Of a stretch of DNA of 64,000 nt, positions 1 through 8,912 are shown one piece after another (positions within the stretch are counted from its first letter, which is position 1; each line of letters starts with the position of its first letter). Source of the DNA: Haloferula helveola (GTDB taxonomy: Bacteria > Verrucomicrobiota > Verrucomicrobiia > Verrucomicrobiales > Akkermansiaceae); contig NZ_AP024702.1 in assembly GCF_037076345.1 (NCBI RefSeq), positions 3,720,001 to 3,784,000 on the forward strand, read 5' to 3'. The position numbers and the translations under genes were made by a program. A model generated the notes under the pieces. The model did no database searches, was not told where the DNA came from, and saw only the letters and a program-made list of their open reading frames with translations.

Positions 1-2532
1 GCCTGACCCATCTTTTCTGCCGATATCGCCTGTTCGGTAGCAACGCTTGCCGTCTTCGATGAAGAAAGGTGCGCCGTCGTCCCTGCCGTGGTAGCCGAGC
101 GAGACCGCATCACCGCCGATGACGATTTCGCCACGGGAGCCAAGGGGCAGGGGTTGTCCGTTTGCGTCGGCAATTTCGACCGTCGTATTCGCAACCGGAA
201 CGCCAATCGGAATGGCCCCATTCCGGCAGTCGTCTTCAGTGATCGGGTGGGTGGTCGCAAAGGTCGTGCACTCGGTCGGTCCGTAGCCATTGACGAGACG
301 CAGCGAAGGGTGTGCTTCCAGCACGCGTGCGGCGTGGGTCGGCGATACCACATCGCCTCCGGTCAGCAACCGGCGCAACGGGGCGAGATCTCCGAGATGC
401 TCATCGACCATCGTCTGGAACAGACCGGCGGTCAGCCACAGGGTGTTCACGCCCCGGTCGCGAATCGCATCGGCGATACCCTGCAGTCCGGTCCCCGGAG
501 CGGGTATCACCACGGTCGCTCCGTTCAGCAAGGGGCTCCAGATCTCGAACAGCGACGCGTCGAATGAGGCCGGCGCGAAGTTGAGAAAGACGTCATCGAT
601 TTCCGTCGCGAGATCACCGGAGGCAAGCGCCAGCCGGACGATGGCCCGATGCGGAATGACGACACCTTTCGGAGTGCCGGTCGATCCCGAGGTGTAGAGC
701 AGAAAGGCGGGGTCGGTGGCGAGGTGTCCGGGCGCCTTGAAATCGGATCCCGCGGGTGCCGGTGGAATGACCGGGATACCGAGTGCTTGTTCCAATGCGG
801 CTTCGCCTGACACCACCGCAAACGCATTGGCGTCTTCAATGAGGGCCTTCAGTCGCTCTCCCGGGCTGGCCTGATCCAGCGGCATGACGGTTGCCCCGCA
901 CCGGAGGATGGCGAGGTAGGTAGTAATGCGTTCCGGACTTCGAGGGAGGTGAACGGCCACCGTTTTTCCGGGGCTGATGCCGCGCCGCTGGAGGTGCGCG
1001 GCGATCGACGTCGCCCTGCGGTCGAGGTCGGCGTAGGTGCTGTCCGCTGCCTCTCCTCGTAATGCGACTTTGTCCGCATGGGTCTTCGCGACCTCGGTGA
1101 ACAAACCGTCGATGGTCGCATCACGGCGATAGGGGTGAGGAGACTCGGAAAAGTCCTTCTGTATCGCCCGCCGATCGTCCGAGAGAAGTGGCAGCTGGCT
1201 GATGGCCGTTCCCGGATTCTCCGTGATGGCTTCCAGCAGCCGAATGTAGGCATCCATCCAACCTTCGATGATCTTCCTGTCGTGGCGCTGGCGGTTGAAA
1301 AGCCATTCGAGGTGAAACTGTGAGCCGTCCCGGATGACCCAGGCACCGAGTTCGTTGGCCCAGTAGCGACGGGGATGGACGCGCACCTCTGCAGGCGAAG
1401 AGCCGCCGAGGCTGAGGTCGGGCGTTCGGGGTAACAGGCTGAAGGTGGTCGTGACGAAGGCCGGGAAGTCCCTGCAGCGTGGCAGATCGAACTGGCTCGC
1501 GAGTTCCGAAAGGCTGGTGTCGGCGTGGGCCATGACCGCATCGATTTCGGCGGTGACCGACTCGAGGAACTCGCCGGTCGACACGTCCGGGTTGACCTTG
1601 AGCCTGATGGGGAGCGTTCGGACACACTGTCCGACCAAGGAGGTGGCACCCATCGCGAGATGACCGGCTTGGGGAATCGCGGTCAGGAAGTCGGTCTGTC
1701 CGGTGATTCGGGAAAGCAGGATGGCCCACACGCCGAGCTGGTCGCCGAACAACGACCGACTCTCGGACTTGGAGACCTGTCGTAGCTTTCGCACCAGACC
1801 GGCGTCGAGGGGGCGACGGAGCGACTCGGCTGAGAAGCTGGCGGTCGGGAAGCCGGGGAGTGACGGCGGGAGATCGAGTGGCGCCGGCGGATTGCTGAGC
1901 CGGGATTGCCAGAATGCTCGGACTTCATCGGCGCGTTTACCCTGCCGGACCTGTTTCTCGTATTCGACGAACTCGCGGTAGGGCGCGGCTGGCGGGAGCT
2001 TCGGGTGCCGGCCTTCGGACAACGCCCGGTAGATTCGACCGAGCTCCCGGATCAGGATGCCAGACGACCAACCGTCGCAAACCGCGTGGTGGGTGACGGT
2101 TAGGAGCGTCGCCGAAGAAGGTCCGGTATGGATCAGGTGGATGCGGGCCGGAGGACCATTGGCGAGGTCGATCGGTTGGTCGGCAAGGCGGTCGACTGTT
2201 GTTTCAAGATCATCTCCCGGACTGAGTCGGATCTCCTCGATCCGGATGGTGGGGTCCGGGTGGACTTGCTGCTCGCCCGAGTGGATGTCCAGCGTGCTGC
2301 GCAGGATCGGGTGACGTCTGGAGAACTCGTCAAAGGCCGCGGTGAGTAGCACGACGTCGACGGGCTCCGGCAGTTCGATTCGAAGCGCTTCGTTAAAGGC
2401 GGTATCCGCGCCGTCACCGAACTCGCCGAGCAGCAGGATCTCGCGCTGCCCGGGCGCCAATGGGTATCGGTCCACGGCTCCGGGCGCCGCGGTTTCGGCG
2501 GCGGCTTCGGGATTCGGGACACGGGTTTTCAT
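1..2532 (-). CDS. Non-ribosomal peptide synthetase, C-A domains (partial, 3' end outside window)
   Basis: Multimodular enzyme that would condense and activate amino acids on carrier domains. About 843 codons are visible on the minus strand. They begin at the ATG at 2532-2530 and stay open to the left edge. A condensation domain spans roughly residues 20-440, with YPLAPGQREIL near its start and the catalytic HHAVCDG at about 148-154. An adenylation domain follows from about 470, with the P-loop YTSGSTGTPKGVV near 610, core A4-type FDASLFE, A5-type NGYGPTE, and YRTGD close to the window end. The carrier domain and any later modules lie outside. It is the last visible gene of a glycan operon, 21 bases after a glycosyltransferase. 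The N-terminal C domain implies it receives an acyl group or a peptide from another protein. I make no substrate prediction. Confidence 0.9.
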   Translation of the reverse strand, partial: MKTRVPNPEAAAETAAPGAVDRYPLAPGQREILLLGEFGDGADTAFNEALRIELPEPVDVVLLTAAFDEFSRRHPILRSTLDIHSGEQQVHPDPTIRIEEIRLSPGDDLETTVDRLADQPIDLANGPPARIHLIHTGPSSATLLTVTHHAVCDGWSSGILIRELGRIYRALSEGRHPKLPPAAPYREFVEYEKQVRQGKRADEVRAFWQSRLSNPPAPLDLPPSLPGFPTASFSAESLRRPLDAGLVRKLRQVSKSESRSLFGDQLGVWAILLSRITGQTDFLTAIPQAGHLAMGATSLVGQCVRTLPIRLKVNPDVSTGEFLESVTAEIDAVMAHADTSLSELASQFDLPRCRDFPAFVTTTFSLLPRTPDLSLGGSSPAEVRVHPRRYWANELGAWVIRDGSQFHLEWLFNRQRHDRKIIEGWMDAYIRLLEAITENPGTAISQLPLLSDDRRAIQKDFSESPHPYRRDATIDGLFTEVAKTHADKVALRGEAADSTYADLDRRATSIAAHLQRRGISPGKTVAVHLPRSPERITTYLAILRCGATVMPLDQASPGERLKALIEDANAFAVVSGEAALEQALGIPVIPPAPAGSDFKAPGHLATDPAFLLYTSGSTGTPKGVVIPHRAIVRLALASGDLATEIDDVFLNFAPASFDASLFEIWSPLLNGATVVIPAPGTGLQGIADAIRDRGVNTLWLTAGLFQTMVDEHLGDLAPLRRLLTGGDVVSPTHAARVLEAHPSLRLVNGYGPTECTTFATTHPITEDDCRNGAIPIGVPVANTTVEIADANGQPLPLGSRGEIVIGGDAVSLGYHGRDDGAPFFIEDGKRCYRTGDIGRKDGSG

Positions 2533-2553
2533 GGTTCCGGGGGGTGGAACGGG

Positions 2554-3807
2554 TCATGCGGAGGCAACCAGTCTGGCGAGGATGGAATCGAGGCGTTCGA
2601 TGCTGTGGGCTTCCCGGAAGCCGGCGTAATCCGGCTCGAGAGCCGCGCCTTCCCAATCTTTGCCAACGAGCATTCGCTCGATGGCCTCGAGGGCCTGTTC
2701 GGGGTTGCCTTCCTCGATCGTCAGGCCGGTCCGATACTTCCTGACACGATGACCGATGCACTCGCCGTCGCTGGCGACCGAGGGGATCTCGAAGGCCGCG
2801 GCCTTGCTCAGCGTGCCGCTGCTGCCTTGGAATCCTTCGTAAGCGGCCCACGCGAGGTCGAAGCTGGCGAACAGGGCGTTGAACTCGGGTTCGGTCGGAA
2901 TGCGGGGCGCGTCGGGGTCGAAGTGGACGTTGTCGAGTTTTCCCGAGCGGACTCTTTTCGCGAAGGATTCGACGAACGACCGGTCGTTTCCGAAATACTC
3001 GGCCTTCCGGAAAACGCCGGCGAAGACGAAGTACCACGGTAGCCGTAGTTCGTGGGCCGTGAGGGCGACCCGCATCATGGTGAGCGTGCCTTTCCGTTTT
3101 TCCAGTCCGATCAAGCCGATGACGCTTCGTCCGTCGGCCTTCGCCCGGCTGCTCCGGACCAACTCCGGTTCGGTTTCGGGCAAGAGTGTCTGGGTGACGT
3201 CGGGGTAGGGGGTCACCTCCTTGCCGGTGAAGTCTTCGATCGCTTCGTTGAAGCGCTCGTCGAGCACTCCGATGCCGCAGCAGAGCGGGGACCGGAAGAT
3301 CGCGTCTCCCTTGGCGAACATCCGGGCCGAAGCATGGAGTGACGATCCATTTGGCTGGTGATGGTGGTTGCGCAGGTAGAGGCCGCTCCACGGGCGCCCG
3401 AGAGCGATGTCCGGAATTCCGGGAACCGGCAGGAATCGCAGGTAGGAATCGAGGTAGGGGAAGTAGACGAGGTCGGTGTGCCAACCGGTTTCGTGCTCGG
3501 CGGCGTCGATCCCGTCGCCCGCGCGGAGCCAGCGCTGGAAGGTACGCAGCGGGTCGCCTTCGAAGCGGCCCCACAGGAAACTTCGGGCGCCGGCGGGCAT
3601 GTAGCGGAGATGGACATGCGACTGCCAGTCTTCGATTCCTTCGGACGCCTCGCCGATTTCGCGCAGTGCGGCATCCGGCTCCGGACACAGTCCGATGACC
3701 CGTGCGCCGGCCCGCAGGAACGACGCCGCGAACTGCCCGAAGTACATCGGGTGGTGGCCGACCCAGAGTGGATCGACGAGCGCGACGGTTTTGACGGGAT
3801 CAGGCAT
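2554..3807 (-). CDS. Glycosyltransferase (GT-B fold, GT4-like)
   Basis: Predicted cytoplasmic sugar transferase. An N-terminal acceptor-type domain begins with VALVDPLWVGHHPMYFG. The C-terminal half carries a nucleotide-sugar-binding pattern: VIGLIGLEKRKGTL near residue 230, then SSGTLSKAAAFEIPSVAS near 350, with the Ser-Gly-x-x-x-Lys-Ala-x5-Pro layout of GT-B donor sites. I chose the ATG at 3807. The frame is also open to a GTG at 3816, which would lengthen the overlap with the upstream membrane-protein gene from 8 to 17 bases. It lies between the ligase/polymerase-like gene and the NRPS, so it probably works on the same glycan or glycopeptide. The sugar and linkage cannot be read from sequence. 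Confidence 0.8.
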   Translation of the reverse strand: MPDPVKTVALVDPLWVGHHPMYFGQFAASFLRAGARVIGLCPEPDAALREIGEASEGIEDWQSHVHLRYMPAGARSFLWGRFEGDPLRTFQRWLRAGDGIDAAEHETGWHTDLVYFPYLDSYLRFLPVPGIPDIALGRPWSGLYLRNHHHQPNGSSLHASARMFAKGDAIFRSPLCCGIGVLDERFNEAIEDFTGKEVTPYPDVTQTLLPETEPELVRSSRAKADGRSVIGLIGLEKRKGTLTMMRVALTAHELRLPWYFVFAGVFRKAEYFGNDRSFVESFAKRVRSGKLDNVHFDPDAPRIPTEPEFNALFASFDLAWAAYEGFQGSSGTLSKAAAFEIPSVASDGECIGHRVRKYRTGLTIEEGNPEQALEAIERMLVGKDWEGAALEPDYAGFREAHSIERLDSILARLVASA

Positions 3808-5173
3808 GGAGATCACGGGAGTGGATCCAGGAGGCGCGGACGAAGAACGACTGGCTGAGTCCGGCCATGACTCCGAAGATCAGGCCGGCCAGGCGCTCGT
3901 CGAATGGATTGGAAGTCAGGGTTTCGCTCAGCAGGCAGAATGCCGCGACACAGGGAAGGAACGAAAGCCATTGGTCGGGCCCCGGATCGGTCGCATTGGC
4001 GCGCGCGGCGCGGACGCTTGCAAACATGACCGCCACGATGATGCCGATATGGGCGAGCAGGGCGGGAATTCCTCCGGAAAAGAGCGAGTAGGTCCACACC
4101 GAATGGCCGGCGAACCAGACCTCGGTCTGGGCGATCAGTTCTTCCTTCGGGTAGACCAGCGAGACCTCCTGGTAATAGGTCGGATCCCAATAGTAGGAGG
4201 CACCGATGCCGTGGCCGTAGGCGTAGTGGATCGGGTCCTCGTTGAGGATCTTGAAGATCGACGAAGCCTCCGCCTCACGGGTGAGCCATGAGATGTCGGT
4301 CGGCAGGTTGCGGTCGGCGGCATGGTGGAAGAGCCGTTCTTCCCAGCGCTCGAGCAATCGCGGGTGAGCGAGCGCCGCGATCCCGATCGCCAGTAGCGCA
4401 AGCCCGGTGACCGCCGCGGCGGGTGCGATCCGGCGCGGGAGCTCCGACATGCGGTAGATGCCCCACTTTGCTCCGAGGAAGTAGCAGCCGAAGGTCGCCA
4501 CCGCGGATGCCATGATCGGGAAGAGCAGCGAGCGGGTGACCGTGACGAGAATTCCGCCGAACATCACTCCGGCCGCGAGGAACAGGGTCCAGTGGAGCCG
4601 GCGGCGGAGCAGCAGCGAGCAACCGATGAAGGCCGCGATCCAGTTATTGGCCGAGCTCTGGATCTCGACCCGGGCCGTATCGAGCGTGATGTCCTTGAAC
4701 AGGAATCCCTGGGTGATCCGCCAAACGACATTGATGCAGGCCGCGACGAGCACCGGGGCGACGATGCGCGACGGACGGATGCCCATGCAGCCGGCGATGT
4801 GCGCGTTCATCATTCCGGCGAAACAAAGGCACAGGGGAAGGATGATCCGCAGTGACCGGCCGGCGGGGACTCCCTGCAGGAAGGCATTGACCAGCATGTA
4901 GGCGAGGAAACCACCCCAGAAGACGAGTAGCCACGAGCCCGGCCGGACGAAGAGGTAACGCCAGCCGAGAAAGAAGATGGCCGCGGTCGAAGCAAGGCAG
5001 CCCGCGACGAAAAGCAGCTGGTCGATGCCGGTTCCGGCGCCGCCGGCGCGGGCGAAGTCGGCACGGTAGTCCAGGGAGAAGGAAAGCAGGAACGCCCACA
5101 ACAGGCGCTCGACCCATCGCGCATGCTGCGCGGTGGGCACGGACACCGGATCGTGTGCGTCGTCGAGGATCAT
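3800..5173 (-). CDS. O-antigen ligase/polymerase-like integral membrane protein
   Basis: A 457-residue polytopic protein with about ten to twelve hydrophobic segments. A larger soluble loop (about residues 265-350, containing LFHHAADRNLPTDISWLTRE and GHGIGASYYWDPTYY) sits in the C-terminal half. This topology and the Arg/His-containing periplasmic loop match the Wzy/WaaL superfamily, which polymerises or ligates lipid-linked glycans at the periplasmic face of the inner membrane. No decisive signature separates polymerase from ligase. Its ATG overlaps the stop of the upstream glycosyltransferase (ATGA, 5170-5173), and its own end overlaps the next glycosyltransferase, so translational coupling is likely. 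Confidence 0.75.
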   Translation of the reverse strand: MILDDAHDPVSVPTAQHARWVERLLWAFLLSFSLDYRADFARAGGAGTGIDQLLFVAGCLASTAAIFFLGWRYLFVRPGSWLLVFWGGFLAYMLVNAFLQGVPAGRSLRIILPLCLCFAGMMNAHIAGCMGIRPSRIVAPVLVAACINVVWRITQGFLFKDITLDTARVEIQSSANNWIAAFIGCSLLLRRRLHWTLFLAAGVMFGGILVTVTRSLLFPIMASAVATFGCYFLGAKWGIYRMSELPRRIAPAAAVTGLALLAIGIAALAHPRLLERWEERLFHHAADRNLPTDISWLTREAEASSIFKILNEDPIHYAYGHGIGASYYWDPTYYQEVSLVYPKEELIAQTEVWFAGHSVWTYSLFSGGIPALLAHIGIIVAVMFASVRAARANATDPGPDQWLSFLPCVAAFCLLSETLTSNPFDERLAGLIFGVMAGLSQSFFVRASWIHSRDLHA

Positions 5174-6336
5174 GCCAGCTTGTGGAGGAGGTCAGCGAGT
5201 TCGCGGCCGCGGTCGGGCCAGCGAAACGCATCGCGGCATTCGTCGAGAGCTTCCTTCGCGGCCCGGTTGAGGAATCCTAGATCGTCGATTTTCTCGGTGA
5301 CCCGACGGGCCAGGCTGTCGACCGAATCGGCGGCGAGGCAGTCGGATTCGGCCGTGAGGGGCAATCCGCTGAGAGCCGCTTCAATCGATGCCAACGGCAG
5401 CCCGCGGAAAATGTAGTCGAGCGCCTTCAGTTTGAACCCGCCTCCGAGGGCTTCGGGGATCAGGCCGATCCGGACGTTCTTCAGGTAGGGCTCCATCGAT
5501 GGCACATTGGCTTCGAATGTCGCCCACGGAAAGCGTGCGGAGAGGCTGGCAAAGTAGTCCGGGTCGGCCTTGCCAACGACGTGAAACTCGATTTTGGCGG
5601 TTTGGAAGGGCTCGCTGGCGGCACGTAGGAACGCCTCGAGGTTCCGGCGCTTGGCGAGCCACTCGAAGGTCCCTGCAAGAACGACCCGGCGGGGCGTTTC
5701 GGCGGTGAGCTCCGGGGGGGCATCCGGGGCAGGGTGGTCGTAGCCGGGTGAAAGTACTTGGTAGTGCTTTTGTGGGAACTCTTTCCGATAAGCGTCGGCG
5801 TCACGGGGTGTGATGGCCGAGATGCCGGCGGCGGCGTTGCAGAGGCGGCACTCGAGCCGGGCGTAGTTTGAAGCATCCCGACGGAGCGCCAGCCGGAACG
5901 GTAGCGAGCCTTCATTGGAGGCTGCCACTTCGGTCCGGACGATGGCCTCGTGATTGTGCGAAACGTAGAGCAGCGGAATGCCGTCCGGCAATTCGTCGAG
6001 TGCCCAGGCGTTTGCGGCCTGATCGATGACAACTCTGTCGAATTGACGGTCTGAGGGCAGCTTTTGGAGTGCATCCCTCATCGACCGGTTGCCGAGTCGG
6101 TAGGCGTCGCTTGGAAAACTGGAGAGAAGACTCAGCGGTGACTTTGGCGGGACGGGACCGGGGAACACCCACTCGACGCCGGGCAAAGCCTCGTTGGCCG
6201 CCCCTCCCTGGTGAGCAAGCACGGTGATCTCTGTCGTGCCGGTGTCCGCCAGAGCGCGGAGCAGGCCAAGGGAGTAGATCAGGTCACCGCTGTCGGCCGG
6301 ACGCGGATCCTGACGGGTGATCCACAGGGTTCGCAT
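5170..6336 (-). CDS. Glycosyltransferase family 4-like protein
   Basis: A 388-residue GT-B type glycosyltransferase. The N-terminal Rossmann-like half contains GDLIYSLGLLRALA and LLYVSHNHEA. The donor half contains VVLAGTFEWLAKRRNLEAFL near residue 220 and GGGFKLKALDYIFRGLPL near 315, matching the G-x-K-x-x-E/D-Y-x-x-x-G-x-P donor-site layout of GT4 enzymes. The ATG at 6336 shares one base with the stop of the upstream glycosyltransferase, and the gene ends in an ATGA overlap with the membrane protein. The four downstream-coupled genes form one operon. Acceptor and sugar are unknown. Confidence 0.85.
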   Translation of the reverse strand: MRTLWITRQDPRPADSGDLIYSLGLLRALADTGTTEITVLAHQGGAANEALPGVEWVFPGPVPPKSPLSLLSSFPSDAYRLGNRSMRDALQKLPSDRQFDRVVIDQAANAWALDELPDGIPLLYVSHNHEAIVRTEVAASNEGSLPFRLALRRDASNYARLECRLCNAAAGISAITPRDADAYRKEFPQKHYQVLSPGYDHPAPDAPPELTAETPRRVVLAGTFEWLAKRRNLEAFLRAASEPFQTAKIEFHVVGKADPDYFASLSARFPWATFEANVPSMEPYLKNVRIGLIPEALGGGFKLKALDYIFRGLPLASIEAALSGLPLTAESDCLAADSVDSLARRVTEKIDDLGFLNRAAKEALDECRDAFRWPDRGRELADLLHKLA

Positions 6337-7532
6337 CAGCCCGCGAGGATACGCTCGAAAACGTCCGCCTTGTCTTCGATCGGGAAGGTTTGCTCCGCGT
6401 AGCGCCGGGCGTTGGCGGCCAGGCTTTCACGCAGGGCCGACGAACCACGGAGGTTGCCCGCGGCGGCCAGAAATCCGTCGAGATCGCCCGGTGCCACCGT
6501 CAGTCCGGCTCCGTTGTCGAGAGTGATCCTCGCTGCGAGGTTGGCGGGGGGCACCGCCAGCAGCAGCGGCCGCTCCGCACACAGGTAGCTCAGGGTCTTG
6601 GACGGCACGGAGAAGGTTCCGGCTTCCTCCTCGAGCAGTCCCACCAGCACATCGCCCGTCGCCAGGACGGATGGCAGTTCGGCGAACGGCTGGTAAGGAA
6701 GCACCATGAGATTATCGAGGCCGGCCTTGGCCGACTCCGCCTTCAGCCACTCGGCACCGATGCCTTCGGAAACCACCACCACCCGGGTCTCCGGATCGTC
6801 GCGGTGGCGGCGGGCCAGCTCCAGCAGCATGGCGGGGTTGTGCTTCATGCCGATCGTGCCTGAGTAGAGGAAGACAAAGCGGTTGTGGAGGCCGTGTCGG
6901 AGTGCCCACTCGTTCGACTTCTCGCGGGCAGGAAGCTCCTCGATCACCGCCCAATTGGGCACGACCTCGACACGCTGCGGGTCGACATCGAATTCCTCCG
7001 AGAGGATCGGTGTGAAGTCCTCGGTGATGGTGATGATCCGCTCGCTGTTGCGGAACTGGCGGGCATCGAGATGACGGTACCACTTTCCGACGAGCGAGCC
7101 CGCGACCGGGATTTTCCTCTTCAAAAGGCGGTCGACGGCGAGACTGTAGAAGTCCTGAACCCAGTAGTAGAATCGGCCACCGGCCTCGTTGGTGGCCCGG
7201 GCGATCGGGTCCTGGGTTTCGGTCGGCGTGTTGCCGGATAGGACCGCGTCCGGTTGCCACTCGCGGATGAAATCGGCGGCCGCCTTGCCGTAGCGGACCT
7301 CCATGTTGCGGCGGCGCACGAAGGAGTATTTGTAGCGAGGATAGTTCGGATCCATCGGGATCTCACGGAACTCGAGCGTGGCGGGGTCCCCATCGCGGTG
7401 GCGGAGATCGCCTCGGGGCGTCTGCAAGGTGCTGGCAAAGGCGTGAACCACCTGGTGTCCGCGGGCTGCAAGAGCGCGGCTCAACGACGTGGGGAACGCA
7501 TGGCCCGCGTAATCGTGGACGACGATTTTCAT
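6336..7532 (-). CDS. Glycosyltransferase family 4 (WcaI/WbuB-like)
   Basis: About 398 residues from the ATG at 7532-7530. A longer frame to 7619 exists, but its extra 29 residues look non-coding and the conserved N-terminus is MKIVVHDYAGHAFPTSL. A GHQV segment (residues 20-25), VVPNWAVIEELP near 195, FLYSGTIGMKHNPAMLLEL near 220 and VPSKTLSYLCAERPLLLAVP near 310 match the WcaI/WbuB branch of GT4 enzymes used in colanic-acid and O-antigen assembly. It is the first gene of the minus-strand glycan/NRPS operon. The 150 bases upstream hold a palindromic hairpin but no obvious promoter that I can defend. Confidence 0.85.
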   Translation of the reverse strand: MKIVVHDYAGHAFPTSLSRALAARGHQVVHAFASTLQTPRGDLRHRDGDPATLEFREIPMDPNYPRYKYSFVRRRNMEVRYGKAAADFIREWQPDAVLSGNTPTETQDPIARATNEAGGRFYYWVQDFYSLAVDRLLKRKIPVAGSLVGKWYRHLDARQFRNSERIITITEDFTPILSEEFDVDPQRVEVVPNWAVIEELPAREKSNEWALRHGLHNRFVFLYSGTIGMKHNPAMLLELARRHRDDPETRVVVVSEGIGAEWLKAESAKAGLDNLMVLPYQPFAELPSVLATGDVLVGLLEEEAGTFSVPSKTLSYLCAERPLLLAVPPANLAARITLDNGAGLTVAPGDLDGFLAAAGNLRGSSALRESLAANARRYAEQTFPIEDKADVFERILAG

Positions 7533-7642
7533 GGCTGGGGGGTGGGGGTGAACGGACGGCGGAAAAGCATTCCGCTTGCCGAATATCTTAGGAATCCGGA
7601 TCGATCCGGTCAACGGCACGACGGCACGTGATCGCGTAGGCG

Positions 7643-7674
7643 GTAGTGTGGAATCGGCGAGTCCACACTGCTAC
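7643..7674. repeat. Intergenic palindrome (REP-like hairpin)
   Basis: Perfect 8-base arms AGTGTGGA (7645-7652) and TCCACACT (7662-7669) flank a 9-base loop, with further partly matching bases outside. It lies between the small membrane-protein gene and the first glycosyltransferase. There is no U-tract on either side, so it resembles an interspersed palindrome more than a terminator. Confidence 0.5.
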
Positions 7675-7683
7675 AAGGGTATC

Positions 7684-8136
7684 TTAGGGGGTGAACTGAA
7701 GCCCGCGGGCCGCTCGATGTTTCCGCTGCTGCCAAAAGACCAGCGAAGTGAGCCAGACGGTCAGGTAAACGAGGGTGAGAAACCAGTGTGAGAAGTAGAT
7801 TTCCCGAGTTTCCCAGAATAGATCGGTCTCACGCCGGATTCCCACGGTAGTGATTGGGCCGCTCCGGGGATTGAAGTCCCAGTCAGTAACGGGGGTGTTC
7901 ACGACTAGCCATTCTCCTGCGCTGTCCCTCGAGTGACTCACGAACGAAAAGACGCCCCGGACCTGTCGGATGCCGACATACTCAAATCCTACAGGAAACC
8001 CGTTAATTGTGGCGGGGCTCACCGGGATTCCAAGTTCCCTTCGCACTCGAAACGAGTCCAGCCACCCCCAGAAGAGCAAAGCCACCGGAAGGAGCCCCAA
8101 CCAGAAGAGCCGGCTGCGGTACCACGGGCGGAACAT
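7684..8136 (-). CDS. Hypothetical small membrane protein (two TM segments)
   Basis: A 150-residue protein I do not recognise. There is a hydrophobic segment at about residues 10-26 (LFWLGLLPVALLFWGWL) and a second near 117-137 (HWFLTLVYLTVWLTSLVFW). Between them is a polar domain of about 85 residues with VGFEYVGIRQVRGVFSF and VTDWDFNPRSGP, presumably periplasmic. Local base composition is less GC-rich than the neighbours, which may point to recent acquisition or weak constraint. It ends 17 bases after the downstream NYN gene boundary and is on the same strand, so co-transcription with the NYN gene is possible. Function unknown. Confidence 0.65.
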   Translation of the reverse strand: MFRPWYRSRLFWLGLLPVALLFWGWLDSFRVRRELGIPVSPATINGFPVGFEYVGIRQVRGVFSFVSHSRDSAGEWLVVNTPVTDWDFNPRSGPITTVGIRRETDLFWETREIYFSHWFLTLVYLTVWLTSLVFWQQRKHRAARGLQFTP

Positions 8137-8153
8137 GGTGAAGGCTGCGCGGC

Positions 8154-8912
8154 TTATTTGGCCTTCGAATCCCGGATCTGGACCGACTTGTCCCGCTTCT
8201 TCACTTCGAACAGATCGACGGCGTGAAGCAGGTCGCTCAGCTTCGCGAAGCCGTAGTTGCGGGGATCGAAGTCGGAGTGCGCGGCTTGGACCTGCGAGCC
8301 GACGGGACCGAGGCTCGCCCAGCCGTCCTCATCGGAAAGGTCTGCGATCGCTTTTCGGAGCGCCTTGATGAGCCCGGAGTTGCCCTTGAAGCGCTTGATG
8401 CCTTCATCTCCTTCGGGGCTGGGCTTTGCAGCGGTGGGGGCCTTCGACTTTGCCGCCTTGCCAGACGGCACGTTGGCGATCAGTGCATCGACGTAAACAA
8501 AGCGGTCGCAGCTTTTGACGAATGGCGAGGGGGTCTTGCGCTCGCCGAAACCGTAGACCATTACGCCGTTTTCGCGGATCCGCGAGGCAAGACGCGTGAA
8601 GTCGCTGTCGCTGGTGACCAGACAGAAGCCATCGAATCGTCCGGTGTAGAGCAGGTCCATGGCGTCGATGATCATCGCGCTGTCCGTGGCGTTCTTGCCC
8701 TTGGTATTGGCGAATTGCTGGATCGGCTGGATGGCATGCTCGGGAAGCACCTTCTTCCAGCCCTTGAGCTGGTCGGTGGTCCAGTCGCCATAGACGCGCT
8801 TGACGCTGGCAGTCCCGTACTTCGCGGCTTCGTCGAGGAGCGCGTCAATCGCTGCCGGACGCGAATTGTCGGCATCAATCAGGACGGCGAGGTTGGCGGT
8901 GGAGTCGGGCAT
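8154..8912 (-). CDS. NYN-domain PIN-like ribonuclease with OST-HTH/LOTUS domain
   Basis: A 252-residue protein of the LabA/DUF88 type. The N-terminal NYN (PIN-like) domain, residues about 8-145, shows the acidic metal-binding residues in LIDADNSRP, ATDSAMIIDAMDLL and LVTSDSDFTRLA. The C-terminal part from about 175 (GLIKALRKAIADLSDEDGW through NYGFAKLSDLLHAVD) matches an OST-HTH/LOTUS RNA-binding domain. The linker is rich in Lys, Ala and Pro. The family is thought to process or bind RNA in the cytoplasm, but its bacterial targets are poorly known. It starts at ATG 8912, overlapped by a short zinc-ribbon reading frame. Confidence 0.85.
   Translation of the reverse strand: MPDSTANLAVLIDADNSRPAAIDALLDEAAKYGTASVKRVYGDWTTDQLKGWKKVLPEHAIQPIQQFANTKGKNATDSAMIIDAMDLLYTGRFDGFCLVTSDSDFTRLASRIRENGVMVYGFGERKTPSPFVKSCDRFVYVDALIANVPSGKAAKSKAPTAAKPSPEGDEGIKRFKGNSGLIKALRKAIADLSDEDGWASLGPVGSQVQAAHSDFDPRNYGFAKLSDLLHAVDLFEVKKRDKSVQIRDSKAK

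Noticed and set aside
1-2532. Adenylation-domain substrate assignment
   Set aside because: Only some code positions can be placed by eye and the domain is truncated at the window edge, so a prediction would be guesswork.
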